Source: Lantana camara
Taxonomy: Eukaryota; Streptophyta; Magnoliopsida; Lamiales; Verbenaceae
Length of the DNA stretch: 64,000 bases
Assembly (NCBI GenBank): GCA_037501455.1
Contig: CM074863.1
Span: forward strand, 55,719,501-55,783,500
Direction: 5' to 3'
The notes beneath the pieces were generated by a model. The model did not search any database and was not told where the DNA came from. It saw nothing but the letters and a program-made list of their open reading frames with translations. Within the stretch, counting starts at the first letter, position 1. The number at the start of each line of letters is the position of its first letter. Below are positions 22,760-35,000 of this stretch, in pieces. The position numbers and the translations under genes are program-made.

Positions 22760-24789
22760 GAGGCCAAGAGGCATTTGAATCCTTGCTCAAAGTCTTGTGT
22801 TAACAAGCACTCCTCTCTCCCTCCTTTCCCCTCTTGCCGTCGGCATCCCCTCCCCTTAGCTAGGTTAGTTGTTTTATTTTTATGTTATGTTAGTTTAGTT
22901 TATGTTTTTATGTTATGGTATGTTTATATTATGTTTAGGTTGGGTCTTAGGGTCTTCCCTAAGCCATATAGGATTTTATTTTATGCATTTATTATATAGT
23001 TTTTATGATATGTTTGTGTAGTTGTTTATATGTTTTAATTGTTTAGTATATGCTTGAACATGTTATGAATTGCTCTAGTATATGCTATGATCATGTGATA
23101 TGATTGTTATATTATGAGAATTGATGCATGATTATGGAATTTGAATTATGTTCATGCATGTTTGCTAATGGAATAGTGATTTACAATTTATTATGTCACA
23201 ACTTGTTACATGTTGATATTGAAATTAAATTGTTACATGTTACATTCCTAAAGGTTTATGATATGATATGATATATGTTGTGACATGTTGTCACATTGTT
23301 ATATGACTCTTGAATTATGAATTGAGTTTATGATATGATTTGGATTAATGGATTAGTGCCTTGATCATGTTATACACTTTAATAGTGTCACATGCTATAA
23401 CCTAAGATAGAATAGTGTTTCATAACTTGATCTTATGCCTTAATTGGATCTCTTAACTATAGGTTATACCTTTAACCTAGATCACATTTGATTATATTAA
23501 CATGAACTTGAAACTATAGGTTATAATCAAGATCATAATTTAATTAGGGTGTGTGTGTGTGTGCATGCCGTGTGTGTGTGTATATTCGTGCATGGTGTGT
23601 GTGTGTACCGTGTGTGTGTGGGTGTGTGTATAGTAAGGGTTTGACCCGACCCTTTGACCCGACATGTGAATAGTAATCGTGAATAGTAATCTGGAATAGT
23701 ATTTTTGAATAGTGCTTTTGAATAGTAAAAATGAATTAAAACTTGTGCTTTCTCTATAGACATTTGCACCTAGGGTTTCCATATCCAGGGTCTAAAATGT
23801 GTTTTCAAAATGTGTTTTCTTTCGTGGACTTGTTTCTTAACCTAAGGTTTGCGATAGGATTCATAATTTGACTAAAGCTTATTCGGTTATAGTAAGATCA
23901 TAGTCTAACGTTAAGAGTAACTCACTTTGATGTATTCCTTTGTGTGTTACCTTTCTTGAATACCTTAAATGGTATTACTCTCTTGTGTTACATGTTCTTT
24001 ACATGTTCCTTGTTCATTGTTTCTTGCATTTCATATGCATCTTGGTTAGTAGTGGGTCTTAGTTGTTAAGCTCACTCTAGTACACCACCTACAGGAGTTA
24101 AAGTTGAGCACTGGGATCCCAAGGGCACCGCATAATCTGTCTACCTACCTTTGTTACTGATAGGTGAGGTGAAGTTATAAATGTTTTCCAACTGGAACCA
24201 CGATTATACTATCGTATCATATGTTTTGAAATTCAAAGCTAAACCTTATTTTGAACTATCCCTTTTATCGGGACATTCTCTTGAAAGGATCATTCATACT
24301 TTAATAGTATACCTTGATCTACAGTACATGTTTTCCAAAGTTCTGCATTCTTGTTCAAGGACAGTTACATGTTTTGCATATGTTTTCAAAGTACAGTTTA
24401 CAGACAGTTTCACATGTTTTCAGACAGAATCATATGTTTTACAGACAGCATCATATGTTACAGTTACAGTTTCACATGTTAGTTAGCATACTGGAGTGAT
24501 ACTCTGGTCACTGCTAATCTTAAATGCAAGCATACAGTTTACAGTTTGGGCCCGACGGTTATGTGTGGAGGTGATGCTCGGGAGGTGAGCGCCAACGACA
24601 TCACCAATACCGGCCGCCACACTTAGACAATTGACACCGACTTTTAACAGGAGGTTTGTTAAGTCAGGACAATCTGTCTGGGAACGGACAGCAAATCTGT
24701 TCCCATTACATGTTTACAGGTCGCCTAGGGCTAGCTACCCGAAGTGACAACCGGTGGAGGATGGTGCATGTTTGTATGTGTTGGTAAGA

Positions 24790-24938
24790 GTTGTTGTTGA
24801 CCTTGGTCCAATAGTCTACTGTGTATGGAGTTGTTGTTGACCTTGGTCCAATGCTCTACTTTATGTGGGGTTATTGTTGATCCTGGTCCGATACTCTACT
24901 ATACGTGGAATTATTGTTGATCCTGGTCCGATGCTCAA
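24790..24938 (+). repeat. 40-bp tandem repeat in LTR1 (about 3.7 copies)
   Basis: Units start at 24790, 24830, 24870 and 24910 (consensus start GTTGTTGTTGACCTTGGTCC). The first two and last two form distinct variants. The same array is at 35161-35309 and 43863-44011, so it predates the copies. Confidence 0.88.
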
Positions 24939-25811
24939 CCAAATCATGTTTTCTGGAGTAAGGATGGAGGAGCCTAGCTTGCGGGCAAAATTCTGTTTCA
25001 TAAAGGATGGTTCATATCTGGAAAAGTTCACTTTACCCTTATCCCGTTTTATGAAAGAACTATGAACCATCAACAGCATATGTGTGCGCGTGTGATAGCA
25101 TTCATGAAAATGTTTTATAACGTGCATTCTTTTACAGCATCACATTCAAAGAGTTTTATCAACCGAACTTGTTTCAAGTTCTTCTTCAAAGCATTGCATT
25201 TAATAGTTTCGAACTTTACTTCAAGTTCTTTAATTCAGTACTTTCTTTAAAGTATTCCCTCACTTAGTCCTTTTGACTAATACCTCTCCCGTTTTCTTGC
25301 CTCGTGGTTTCAGGTCTTGCAGCCGCAGTCTAGAGGTATCTTGAAGCTCTAGATTGTCATTTTTGTTTCAGTCAGGACTTAGTATTACTTCCTTTTGTGT
25401 CCTGCATATGTTTTATGGCTGCATCACTTTATACTTCTGTATATGTTCTGAATACTTGAGTATCTTTGTTATACTCTTTCTGCTGCTCGGTTACCGATAT
25501 TTTGAACTCTGCTGTATCGGTACTTATATGTGAATCTGTTATATGTTCTGATATGCTGAGTCTCTCTTACACGATCGATATGTTTTTGCTTGTTACATGC
25601 CATCACGCACATGTTTTGAAAAGTTTTAAAATACTCTGATTTTCCACTGCATAGCCACATCGTTGTACATGTATAGTTCTGATAGACAGCCGTTCGCTGG
25701 AGTATTTCTTGAGTGATGGCTCACACCATTACTTGACGGGTGCTTCAGTGCGGGGGTTGAGACGCCGCTCTCCTCTTGTTCTGGTACGGGTGGGGGCGTT
25801 ACAGCCTGAGG

Positions 25812-25823
25812 TGGTATCAGAGC
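25812..25823 (+). other. Primer-binding site, internal 1
   Basis: TGGTATCAGAGC starts eight bases beyond the LTR1 end, in the standard initiator tRNA-Met position. Confidence 0.93.
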
Positions 25824-25990
25824 ATCGGGTTAAGTAAGAAGAGACTTAACCTAGATTGCTCTCATGTTGCATCATGGATTGTTCACGCATTGCATCCAGG
25901 ATCATTCTCATATTGCATCGAGACAGGATATTTGGGGATTGCATGGTTCTGTTATCTGGATTTCATATCTGTGGTATCTTCTGTATAGCT

Positions 25991-26671
25991 ATGGCAGTTC
26001 AGCCACACCAGGATCCTAATCAGCAGATGGATGAGGCTTTCTTTGAGCAGTTTGAGGCCCCGCGTACTGTGACAGTTTCTCGCCGTGGAGGCACTCGTTT
26101 CTACACCTGGCGTAGGTATAGGAACAGTGGCAGACCTGGGTATTCCTATCCTAACAGAGTTGTGCACTATCTCGAGTCTGAGAGAGATGGTTACTTTCGG
26201 GAGTATCAGAGGACCCGTGAGGTCAGGTTGGAGTCTCTGCGCTATCAGGATCAGTCACTGCAGTACCAGATTGACAGGGACATCGCTCGTGAGCATGCTG
26301 CAGAGATGACTCATATTGCTGATCAGAGGGCTGCTCGTATTGCTGAGCTGGAGGTAGATCTTATGCAGATGACTATTGATCGCGACACCTCTATGGAGCG
26401 TCACCAGCACTACCGTGCCCGTGTGAGAGCTCGCCTGTATGATACCTATCACTTATCCGATGAGCAGGCAGTTGAGGAGGTCGAGGGTCAGGATGTCAGT
26501 CAGGCTTCTCAGGAGCCCGAGCCTATGCAGGATCAGTCTGATGGAGGCGATGGAGGGTCTGATGATGATGATGATGGCGGAGATGATCCAGCAGGACACG
26601 GACAGGGTGAGGTCGTTGCCGTTTCTGATGACACCACCAGGGGTTCTTTGGACCACAGTTATCAGGGTTGA
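25991..26671 (+). CDS. Extra ORF upstream of gag (coiled-coil, acidic tail), copy 1
   Basis: This is a 226-codon open frame between the PBS and gag, starting MAVQPHQDPNQQMDEAFFEQ. An in-frame ATG at 25856 would add 45 residues, but the sequence from 25991 looks more protein-like and copy 2 has the same ATG. The N-terminal ~60 residues contain an RRGGTRFYTWRR-type basic/aromatic stretch. The middle (about 70-150) is charged and likely coiled-coil (EYQRTREVRLESL and RIAELEVDLMQM). The last ~50 residues are acidic (DGGDGGSDDDDDGGDD). No catalytic motif, signal or membrane segment is seen. I do not recognise the family. Such added ORFs are known in some plant gypsy elements; a nucleic-acid or Gag-linked role is a guess. 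It is intact here and has one stop in copy 2. Confidence 0.7.
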   Translation: MAVQPHQDPNQQMDEAFFEQFEAPRTVTVSRRGGTRFYTWRRYRNSGRPGYSYPNRVVHYLESERDGYFREYQRTREVRLESLRYQDQSLQYQIDRDIAREHAAEMTHIADQRAARIAELEVDLMQMTIDRDTSMERHQHYRARVRARLYDTYHLSDEQAVEEVEGQDVSQASQEPEPMQDQSDGGDGGSDDDDDGGDDPAGHGQGEVVAVSDDTTRGSLDHSYQG

Positions 26672-27500
26672 TTGCTGATGGGAGATTTCTGTATATAGTA
26701 CTGATGCATATATATCTATCTATGGATGGCGGACGTATAGCCGGGACAGTTCAGGACTGACTTTTGGATGAGGGGATGTATAGCTCTGGTAGATGATCCC
26801 CGACTTTTGGCACCACGGATGACGGTTCAGATGACTTGGTACCTACTAGGTTATTTTCAGCAGGGTTGGACGGATTGGTAAGGCCTGTAAGGGAGTCAAC
26901 TCGATAGTATCGGGTGCTCCCCATTTTGAATTAATACTGTTAACATGTGGCCTGTAGTAAATTTTACCAAACCTTGCACAGTTATAACACTTTCGGCTTT
27001 ATGTTGAATATCTGTTTACTGCTTTCCATAACTGTCATTGCATGAGTCTTAGAGTTGCTTCAAGATACCATTAGGACCGTTGATAGGATCATGCCATTTC
27101 ATTTATTGTTAGCATGTTATTATTCTTGATATGTTGATACGCTTCTGGATATGTTGATCATGCTTCTGATCATGTTACAGTTCTTGTTGATATGACAGTA
27201 CACGTTTTGTTCCCGTTTTACATGTTAATCATGTTTTGGGATATGTTATACATGTTTCTGATATGTTGATATATTGCCCGAGCTTCTGTTCTCGTTTACA
27301 TGTTATCTGATAATTGTTTCTGATTATATGATATGTTTGGAGATCTTGAATCTTTGCTGACATGTTGTTATGGGAATGTGTTGTTCTCATACTTATGTGT
27401 GACTACGTGAGAATGTGAATACGTGGTTACGGATTCTGTGAATCATTATATGTCATGCATCGAATATATGTATCTGAATGCTTATGAATTCAGTAACAAT
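26672..27500 (+). other. Spacer between extra ORF and gag, copy 1
   Basis: This is about 0.8 kb without an open frame, rich in repeated TGTTGATATGTT-like words from 27100 to 27350. It could be leader RNA between two separately translated frames. Copy 2 keeps the same spacer (37045-37861). Confidence 0.6.
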
Positions 27501-30500
27501 ATGCCACCGAGAAGAGCACCCCGGAATCGTGTACCACCACTGCCACCCCAAAGAGATGTCACGCCACCCCCTGAAAGAGAAAGAACTCCGGAATTAAGGG
27601 ATGTGCTACGACAATTTATGAGGGCTTGTGCACCGAGAGATAATCCTCCTAATGAAAGGTCATTGGAGAAGTTTCTGAGGATGAATCCGCCTAAGTTCTA
27701 TGGAGAACCGAACGACATAAAGGCTGAGAATTGGATTACCAGTCTTGAGAAAATTTTCGAGGCTATGGAGATCTACCCAGAGGATCGTGAACGAGTTCGG
27801 TATGCTACTTTTCTTATGGAAGGAGCTGCATACAATTGGTGGAAGCACGTTCAGCATATGTGGATTGAGAATAACGTTGAAGGAAGTTGGGATGAGTTTA
27901 TCAGAGAGTTTCAGCAGAAGTATACGCCTCAAGTGACTCGTGATGCACGAGAGGCTGAGTTTATGAGTCTGGTTCAGGGAACTATGAATGTGATGGAGTA
28001 TGAAGCTAGGTTTGTGAGGCTGATCAAGTATGCGCCTCATATTCTGAATGATGAGCGTCGCAAGACGAAGAGGTTTATCGATGGACTGAAGCCCGAACTT
28101 CGGTTGGCACTTGCTTCTTTGGTTATTGAGACCTACAACCAAGCTGTTGATAGAGCGCTAAGGGTTGAGGCTGCACACAAGGAGATCAAGATAATTACTG
28201 CACGTCAAGGACCTTCTAACCCTAAGCCTTATCAAGGGAATAAGCGACCTTCCGGATCTTTTTCCCAAGGAACTGGAAAGAGGCCAATGGTAACACCAAA
28301 GCGTCAGCAGCAGAATGCTCCACCAAAACAGCAAGCACAGAAGCAGAAAGTGCCACAGCAGTACCAGAGGGCGCCACAACAGCAGAGAGCACCTCAGCCA
28401 GGTCCAGAGGAAATTGTTTGCCGATACTGTCGCCGAACGGGACACACTGAGGAGAACTGTCGCAAGAAAGCTGGACAGTGTTTCGCGTGTGGTTCCCCTG
28501 AGCACCAGATGGATAGTTGCCCGCACAAGATCAGGAGATTTGGGGTCCAGGATAAAGGAAAAGGAGTGGTGGGTACGACGAACAAACCGGTGGTCAAAGG
28601 CAGAGCTTATGCTTTGGATGGTAAGGAGGAGGTTGATCCTTCGTCTGTTGTGGAAGGTATTGTGCACATTCTTAACACGCCAGTTAAGGTCTTGTATGAC
28701 CCTGGTGCCACGCATTCATTTGTTGCTTCTCAATTATGTGCGCATTTACAGTTTCCGCTTGAATACTTGCCATATAAATTTGAAGTGAGTTCTCCTTTGG
28801 GAACTTGCCTTGTTACGGATCAAGTATATAAACGCTGCCCTATATGTATTGGTACCCGTTGTTACCCGACGGATCTTATTGAGTTACCGATGACGAGATA
28901 CGAGGTTATACTTGGTATGGATTGGTTGTCTAAGTACCGAGCTAAGTTAGATTGTTACAAGAAAGAGATCATCTTGGAAGAAGATGAAAGTGGGACATCA
29001 GAAGGTAAAGTTGAGAAGTTATCAGTGATTTCTTCGATGGAAGCTAAGAAGTTGATTCAGAAAGGAGCTAGTGGATTTGTGGCTTATCTTCTGAATAGAC
29101 CGAAAGATCAACTTAAGATCGAAGAAGTGGAAGTGGTGAACGAATTCCTAGAAGTGTTTCCTGAGCATTTGGATTCGTTACCTCCTGACCGAGAGTTGGA
29201 ATTTACAATCGAGACGATATCAGGAGCTGAGCCATATTCCAAGACACCTTATAGAATGGCTCCAGCTGAATTAGATGAACTGAGAAAGCAATTGGACGAG
29301 TTGATTGAGTCAGGATATGTTCGACCAAGCACATCGCCGTGGGGAGCGCCTGTGCTTTTCGTTAAGAAAAAGGATGGATCATTGCGTTTATGCATTGACT
29401 ATCGGGAGCTGAACAGGATGACAATCAAGAATAAGTATCCTCTCCCTCATATCGAAGAGCTGTTCGACATACTACAAGGATCGAAGGTCTACTCCAAGTT
29501 AGATCTAAGACAAGGGTATTATCAGTTGAAGATCAGGGAAGCAGATATTCCGAAGACTGCTTTCAACAGCCGATACGGACATTATGAGTTTGTGGTAATG
29601 CCGTTTGGTTTGACAAACGCACCAGCTGCATTCATGGATATGATGCACCGTATATTCAAGCCGTTTCTCGACAAGTTTGTAGTGATCTTCATCGACGAGA
29701 TCTTGGTATTTTCGAAGACACCGGAGAAACATGCTGAGCATCTTCGAATCGTGTTACGCACTTTGCTGGATCACAAGCTATATGCAAAGTTCAGTAAATG
29801 TGAGTTCTGGCTTGAGAGAGTTACATTTCTCGGACACATCATATCAGGATATGGAATCGAAGTAGATCCCTCGAAGATCGAGACGATTATGGATTGGAAG
29901 TCACCGAAGAATCCTTCAGAAGTGAGGAGTTTTCTGGGATTAGCTGGTTACTACCGGAGGTTTGTCCAAGATTTCTCGAAAATAGCTACACCTCTCACTA
30001 AGTTGACAAAGAAAGAAGGGAAGTTTGAATGGACGGAGAAGTGTGAGCAAAGTTTTCAAAGATTGAAGGAGATGCTAACAACTGCACCCGTGTTAGCGTT
30101 ACCAGAAGGAAAAGAAGGATATACTGTTTACACCGATGCTTCGAAAGAAGGACTAGGAGGAGTTTTGATGCAGAATGGAAAAGTGATTGCGTATGCATCA
30201 AGGAAACTCAAAACGCATGAAGTCAACTACCCGACACATGATTTGGAGTTAGCAGCGATAATTTTTGCTCTGGGAAAATGGAGACATTACCTGTATGGAG
30301 TTACGTTTGAGATCTTTACTGATCATAAGAGCCTGTGATATCTATTCACTCAGAAGGAGTTGAATATGCGACAGAGGAGATGGATGGAATTTTTGGAGGA
30401 GTACGATTGCATTATTCAGTACCATCCAGGAAAGGCGAATGTTGTAGCAGATGCTCTAAGCAGGAAAGTTCGTTTGGCACAGATTTCTGCCAACCCCGAG

Positions 30501-32048
30501 GTTGAACGAAGAGAGAGAATGGAGGTGATAACCAAAGCTCGAGTCGCGAACGTTGTGATGATATCACCTTTGAAAGAACAAGTGCTGGAGGCACAGAAGA
30601 ACGACGAGTGGATTAAGAAATGTCTCGAATCTAAGGAGAAGGATGATGAGACTAAGTTCAGGGTTGATGAACATGGAATATTGAGGTACAAAGGTCGAGT
30701 ATGCGTACCAACTGTTTTGAGGAAAGAGATTCTCGATGAAGCGCATAAGACTAAGTACACGATACATCCCGGAGGCACTAAGATGTATCAAGATGTTAAG
30801 ACGCATTTCTGGTGGAATGGAATGAAGAGAGACATAGCCAACTATGTCAAGAAGTGCTTAACTTGTCAGAAAGTTAAGGCTGAGCACCAGAAACCGAGTG
30901 GGAAGTTGCAACCATTACCGATTCCGACTTGGAAGTGGGAGCAAATCACGATGGATTTTGTCACTGGATTACCCAAAGTCAGAGGAGGACAAGATAGTAT
31001 CTGGGTGATCATTGATCGATTGACCAAGTCAGCGCACTTTTTGCCGGTAAAGACGACGGATAAGGTTAGCACGTTGGCAAAGCTGTATCAACAAGAGATT
31101 GTTAGACTACATGGAGTTCCAAACAGCATAGTATCGGACAGAGATCCGAAATTCACGTCGCACTTATGGAAAGAAATTCAAACTTTGATGGGAACGAAGT
31201 TAAACTTCAGTACTGCAGCGCATCCTCAGACGGATGGACAATCAGAAAGGATGATCAAATACTTGGAAGATATGCTAAGAGCTTGCGCTTTAGACTTCCA
31301 GGAAAGTTGGAAAGATTGTTTACCTCTTGTGGAGTTTGCATACAATAATAGTTATCAAGCTTCTATTAAAGCTGCTCCGTATGAAGCTCTGTATGGAAGG
31401 AGATGTAAATCCCCGTTATACTGGGATTTGGATGAAGCGAGATGTACTGAGGAAGGACCGATCAGAGTGAATTCAGCAAAATGGATAAGAGAAGCGACAG
31501 AAAAGATTCAGATCATTCGCCAAAGAATGAAAGCTGCCCAGGACAGGCAGAAGAGTTACGCTGATCGACGAAGAAGGGATTTGGAATTCGCAGTGGGCGA
31601 AAAGGTATTTCTGAAGGCATCACCAAGGAAAGGGTTTTCCCGAATTGGGAAAGGTGGAAAATTAAACCCGAGATATGTTGGACCGTATGAGATACTAGAG
31701 AGAGTCGGACCGACTGCTTATAGATTGGATTTGCCTGTAGGTCTTACAGGAATCCACAACGTATTTCATGTATCTCAGCTTCGCAAGTGTTTCTCGGATG
31801 AGACAGAGGTTGTGCCGGTAGAGGAGATACCGTTGGAACCAGATCTGACTTATGTTTTGAAGCCCGCTAAGATTCTTGATAGGAAGTTTCAAGAGCTGAG
31901 GAATAGGAAGATTCCTTTGGTTAAAGTCCTTTGGAAAGGACATGGGACAGAAGAGGCAACCTGGGAGACAGAAGAAAAAAAATGCAGAAACATCACCCTG
32001 AGTTGTTTGCAGTTACAGCGGAAGAATCTGAGGACAGATTCTCTTTAA
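27501..32048 (+). pseudogene. gag-pol: Gag-pol polyprotein, internal 1 (one stop codon, altered RT active site)
   Basis: One frame of 1515 residues runs from [11 protein letters not shown] to the stop at 32046, broken by TGA at 30336-30338 (codon 946). Domains: gag capsid ~60-220; two zinc knuckles from Cys307 ([14 protein letters not shown] and [14 protein letters not shown]); aspartic protease with DPGATHSF at ~400; reverse transcriptase ~590-790 with [12 protein letters not shown]; RNase H with TDAS and DLELAA, the TGA falling just after TDHKSL; integrase with HHCC zinc site and D1152, D1213 and E1249 (35 residues between the last two); chromodomain ~1450-1500 ([13 protein letters not shown]). 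The RT active site reads FIDE instead of the usual FIDD (Glu codon 29697-29699). The A8 run at 31975-31982 shifts the frame at the chromodomain tail. With stop and altered active site, it is probably inactive. Confidence 0.93.
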
Positions 32049-32059
32049 GGAGGGGTGAT
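32047..32059 (+). other. Polypurine tract, internal 1
   Basis: AAGGAGGGGTGAT directly precedes LTR2 and overlaps the polyprotein stop codon. Confidence 0.9.
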
Positions 32060-35000
32060 TGTAACAGCCCAAAACAGGGCCTGGATGAAAACAGTAAGTT
32101 AAGGCAGTGGTAAAGCGTTTATAGACCGTGATCCAACTTTTTGAATCATCATGCATTGCATTCTTACATGAACTTGGTGCTCGTATATGTTCTGACATGT
32201 TTTAAGGGGGAATTCTTGACCTTTGATTCAGTTTACTATTCATAACCCGAGCCTACCTTGTTCATATTGATACTCGAACCCTAGAGGTTCATCATACATG
32301 TTTCCCAATCGTTTGAACTTGTTTCCCGAACTCAGAAAGTCTTTCTTGAGCCATAAGGGTATTTTTGGAACTTACCGACCAAAGTTACTATTCATCAGAA
32401 AATGATCTTTTGATTCTGATACCTTTTTCTACCCAAGTTACAGTCGAATCGATCCTTGAGTCGAGACGAGTCTTTTGAAATCATTCTTGGCTTGGAAATC
32501 CATTCCGGAACTTTGTTTTATTGAAAACGTTTTTGAAAACCCTAGTTTACTATTCCTTTTACGAACGGTTTCATTCGGAAAATGTTTTCTCTTCGGATTT
32601 GCACTACTTGAGCTATTTCAAGATTTTTGAGATGTTTTACAACTCTTGATTCAAGTCCTAGCTTGAAATTTTGAAGCGTACGTTCGTACGTGAGAATTCA
32701 GTATTCATCCTACGTTTTCAACTTTTTAACGGTAAAACGTTTTATAGTCGATTTTGGACTCAAAACGCTTCTCGATTTATTTCTTGAATTTTAGAAGCAA
32801 TCCGGACTTGAAAATCATTCTAGAAAGTCGTTTTTCACTCATGTCGAGTTTCGAGCTCAAAACTTTTATTCACTAAAACGAATGTATCTTTCAAACGGTA
32901 AATCCGATTTCGACGAATGAATATGCGTTTCGAAGCTAATTTTCTTGCCGTCGGAATGGTTAAACTTCCAGCCACTTATCCTTGAGTCTTGGGGGACGAA
33001 ATTACAGAAATACCCCCAGCAGTTCCATTTTAGCTTCAACATGCCTAAAGCTTCCAAGAGAATCTATCAAAATTTTGCTCTCCTACCCTTCTCCACATTT
33101 TATTTCCAAGGTGAGGGGCTTCTCTTCAACTATAAATAGAGGCCAAGAGGCATTTGAATCCTTGCTCAAAGTTGTGTTAACAACACCCTTTCTTTCTCTC
33201 CCTCTCCCCCTCATTGCCGTCGGCTTCCCCCCTTTGGTAGCTAGGTTAGTTTGTTTTGTTTTATGTTATGTTAGTTTAGTTTATGTTTTTATGTTATGGT
33301 ATGTTTATATTATGTTTAGGTTGGGTCTTAGGGTCTTCCCTAAGCCATATAGGATTTTATTTTATGCATTTATTATATAGTTTTTATGATATGTTTGTGT
33401 AGTTGTTTATATGTTTTAATTGTTTAGTATATGCTTGAATATGTTATCAATTGCTCTAGTATATGCTATGATCATGTGATATGATTGTTATATTATGAGA
33501 ATTGATGCATGATTATGGAATTTGAATTATGTTCATGCATGTTTACTAATGGAATAGTGATTTACAATTTATTATGTCACAACTTGTTACATGTTGATAT
33601 GGAATTAAATTGTTACATGTTACATGCCTAAAGGTTTATGATATGATATGATATATTTTGTGACATGTTGTCACATTGTTATATGACTCTTGAATTATGA
33701 ATTGAGTTTATGAGATGATTTGGATTAATGGATTAGTGCCTTGATCATGTTGTACACTTTAATAGTGTCACATGTTATAACCTAAGATAGAATAGTGTTT
33801 CATAACTTGATCTTATGCCTTAATTGGATCTCTTAACTATAGGTTATACCTTTAACCTAGATCACATTTGATTATATTAACATGAACTTGAAACTATAGG
33901 TTATAATCAAGATCATAATTTGATTAGGGTGTGTGTGTGTGTGCATGCCGTGTGTGTGTGTGTGTTCGTACATGGTGTGTGTGTGTACCGTGTGTGTGTG
34001 GGTGTGTGTATAGTAAGGGTTTGACCCGACCCTTTGACCCGACATGTGAATAGTAATCTGGAATAGTACTTTTGAATAGTGCTTTTGAATAGTAAAAAAA
34101 TGAATTAAAACTTGTGCTTTCTCTATAGACATTTGCACCTAGGGTTTCCATATCCAGGGTCTAAAATGTGTTTTCAAAATGTGTTTTCTTTCGTGGACTT
34201 GTTTCTTAACCTAAGGTTTGCGATAGGATTCATAATTTGACTAAAGCTTACTCGGTTATAGTAAGATCATAGTCTAACGTTAAGAGTAACTCACTTTGAT
34301 GTATTCCTTTGTGTGTTACCTTTCTTGAATACCTTAAATGGTATTACTCTCTTGTGTTACATGTTCTTTACATGTTCCTTGTTCATTGTTTCTTGCATTT
34401 CATATGCATCTTGGTTAGTAGTGGGTCTTAGTTGTTAAGCTCACTCTAGTACACCACCTACAGGAGTTAAAGTTGAGCACTGGGATCCCCAGGGCACCGC
34501 TTAATCTGTCTACCTACCTTTGTTACTGATAGGTGAGGTGAAGTTATAAATGTTTTCCAACTAGAACCACGATTATACTATCGTATCATATGTTTTGAAA
34601 TTCAAAGCTAAACCTTGTTTTGAACTATCCCTTTTATCGGGACATTCTCTTGAAAGGATCATTCATACTTTAATAGTATACCTTGATCTACAGTACATGT
34701 TTTCCAAAGTTCTGCATTCTTGTTCAAAGACAGTTACATGTTTTGCATATGTTTTCAAAGTACAGTTTACAGACAGTTTCACATGTTTTCAGACAGAATC
34801 ATATGTTTTACAGACAGCATCATATGTTACAGTTTCAGTTTCACATGTTTTAGTTAGCATACTGGAGTGTTACTCTGGTCACTGCTAATCTTAAATGCAA
34901 GCATACAGTTTACAGTTTGGGCCCGGCGGTTATGTGTGGAGGTGATGCTCGGGAGGTGAGCGCCAACGACATCACCAATACCGGCCGCCACACTTAGACT

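Larger units (their letters stand above)
21683..25803 (+). repeat. LTR1 of element 3 (4121 bp)
   Basis: It runs TGTAACAGCCC to GGGGGCGTTACA. It contains a TATA box (22752-22759), a TG-rich tract (23551-23628) and a 40-bp tandem repeat (24790-24938). No gene is visible. Confidence 0.95.

Noticed and set aside
23533..23782. Histidine/threonine-rich ORFs (also at 33872-34151 and 42574-42853)
   Set aside because: They are translations of the TG/CA tract in the three LTR copies.
26672..27500. Possible intron between the extra ORF and gag
   Set aside because: I could not find a convincing donor/acceptor pair that would join the two frames; it is treated as spacer.
28698..28721. Protease motif DPGATHSF as an unusual variant
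   Set aside because: Pro after the catalytic Asp is found in many plant gypsy proteases, and it is the same in both copies.
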